From contig QMWW01000063.1 of the NCBI GenBank assembly GCA_003661825.1, positions 1-6,626 on the forward strand: a DNA stretch of 6,626 nucleotides. The letters run 5' to 3'. The position numbers and the translations under genes are program-made. The notes beneath the pieces were generated by a model. That model searched no databases, was not told where the DNA came from, and saw only the letters and a program-made list of their open reading frames with translations. The DNA comes from Thermoprotei archaeon (lineage in GTDB: Archaea; Thermoproteota; Thermoprotei_A; Sulfolobales; Desulfurococcaceae). This document shows, piece after piece, positions 6,362-6,626 of the stretch (within the stretch, counting starts at the first letter, position 1; each line of letters begins with the position of its first letter).

Positions 6362-6370
6362 GTATTAAAG

Positions 6371-6626
6371 ATACCAGACTACGTTCGTTCCTTGTGAGTA
6401 TGCACCAGAAGTTACCGATGCCATCGCCATACCTTTTAAAGCCCTTAGAGTATCTGGGGCAAAAGAGGGAGACGTAGTAGCTGTATAGGGTATAGGCGCT
6501 CTAGGCTTTAACGCTGTCCAAGTAGCTAAGGCTAAAGGCTGTACGGTCATAGCTATTGGTAGAAGTAAAGCTAAACTAGATAAAGCAAAAGAAGTAGGTG
6601 CAGACCATGCTATAAGCGCTAAAGAA
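6371..6626 (+). pseudogene. Broken, 5'-truncated zinc-type alcohol dehydrogenase (MDR family), runs off the right edge
   Basis: MDR dehydrogenases are NAD(P)-dependent oxidoreductases with an N-terminal GroES-like zinc domain and a Rossmann domain. Here only the second half is seen: a short IPDYVRSL in one frame (6371-6394), then, after a frame change at about 6395, EYAPEVTDAIAIPFKALRVS and KEGDVVAV. The coenzyme loop GIGALGFNAVQVAKAKGC follows, then VIAIGRSKAKL and AKEVGADHAI. An in-frame TAG at 6486-6488 replaces the residue just before the GxGxxG loop, normally Tyr or a small residue. The roughly 130 N-terminal residues, including the catalytic zinc ligands, are missing at a junction with the oppositely oriented ABC remnant. 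Substrate cannot be assigned. Confidence 0.85.

Noticed and set aside
274..6488. Stop-codon recoding (TAG at 274, 830 and 6486; TAA at 4514) as pyrrolysine or other read-through
   Set aside because: The same genes also carry frameshifts, one stop is TAA, and no recoding context was recognised, so decay or sequence error explains them better.
6365..6550. 61-codon open frame on the minus strand
   Set aside because: It is opposite the dehydrogenase Rossmann domain, which shows clear family motifs on the plus strand.
1..6626. CRISPR array or cas operon to accompany the CARF-PIN protein
   Set aside because: No regularly spaced direct repeats of 24-37 bases and no Cas10, Cas6 or Cas1-like sequence were seen on either strand.

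Overview
The window looks like hyperthermophilic archaeal DNA, most likely from the Desulfurococcales or a close crenarchaeal relative. The clues are heavy use of AGG, AGA, ATA and CTA codons, archaeal TATA-like elements, GAGGTG-type ribosome binding sites, TTG and GTG starts, and a sodium-pump decarboxylase beta subunit of the kind known from Thermococcales and Staphylothermus-like organisms. The genus is an inference and cannot be settled from this sequence alone.

Layout. Positions 1-994 (+) hold the broken remains of a sodium-translocating decarboxylase: the membrane beta subunit OadB, then a small gamma-like membrane protein. An open 91-residue frame (1000-1275, +) resembles the start of a biotin-carrier subunit. 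A central block from 1268 to 4001 is intact: a LOG/SLOG-type Rossmann protein (-), a divergently transcribed 138-residue unknown (+), and a 538-residue protein (-) that combines a CARF-like sensor domain with a PIN ribonuclease domain and ends in a hydrophobic segment. From 4164 to 6361 (-) lie a broken fumarylacetoacetate-hydrolase-family gene, a broken MalK/UgpC-type ABC ATPase, and the last 30 codons of a second ABC ATPase. The right edge (6371-6626, +) is a broken, 5'-truncated zinc-type alcohol dehydrogenase.

Interpretation. The flanking genes (Na+ pump, sugar-type ABC ATPases, FAH enzyme, dehydrogenase) belong to central or sugar catabolism. Together they carry roughly eighteen frameshifts or nonsense codons in about 3.5 kb. 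The 2.7 kb between them carries none across 857 codons. Either the catabolic genes are decaying around a selected island, or sequence quality changes sharply; the mixture of substitutions and indels, and the clean centre, favour decay. The most interesting gene is the CARF-PIN protein, a candidate cyclic-oligonucleotide-activated RNase of the type III CRISPR (or a CRISPR-independent) signalling world. No CRISPR array or cas operon gene is visible here. The nearby SLOG-fold protein also belongs to a superfamily linked to nucleotide-derived ligands, so the two plus the unknown 138-residue protein form a testable, speculative module.
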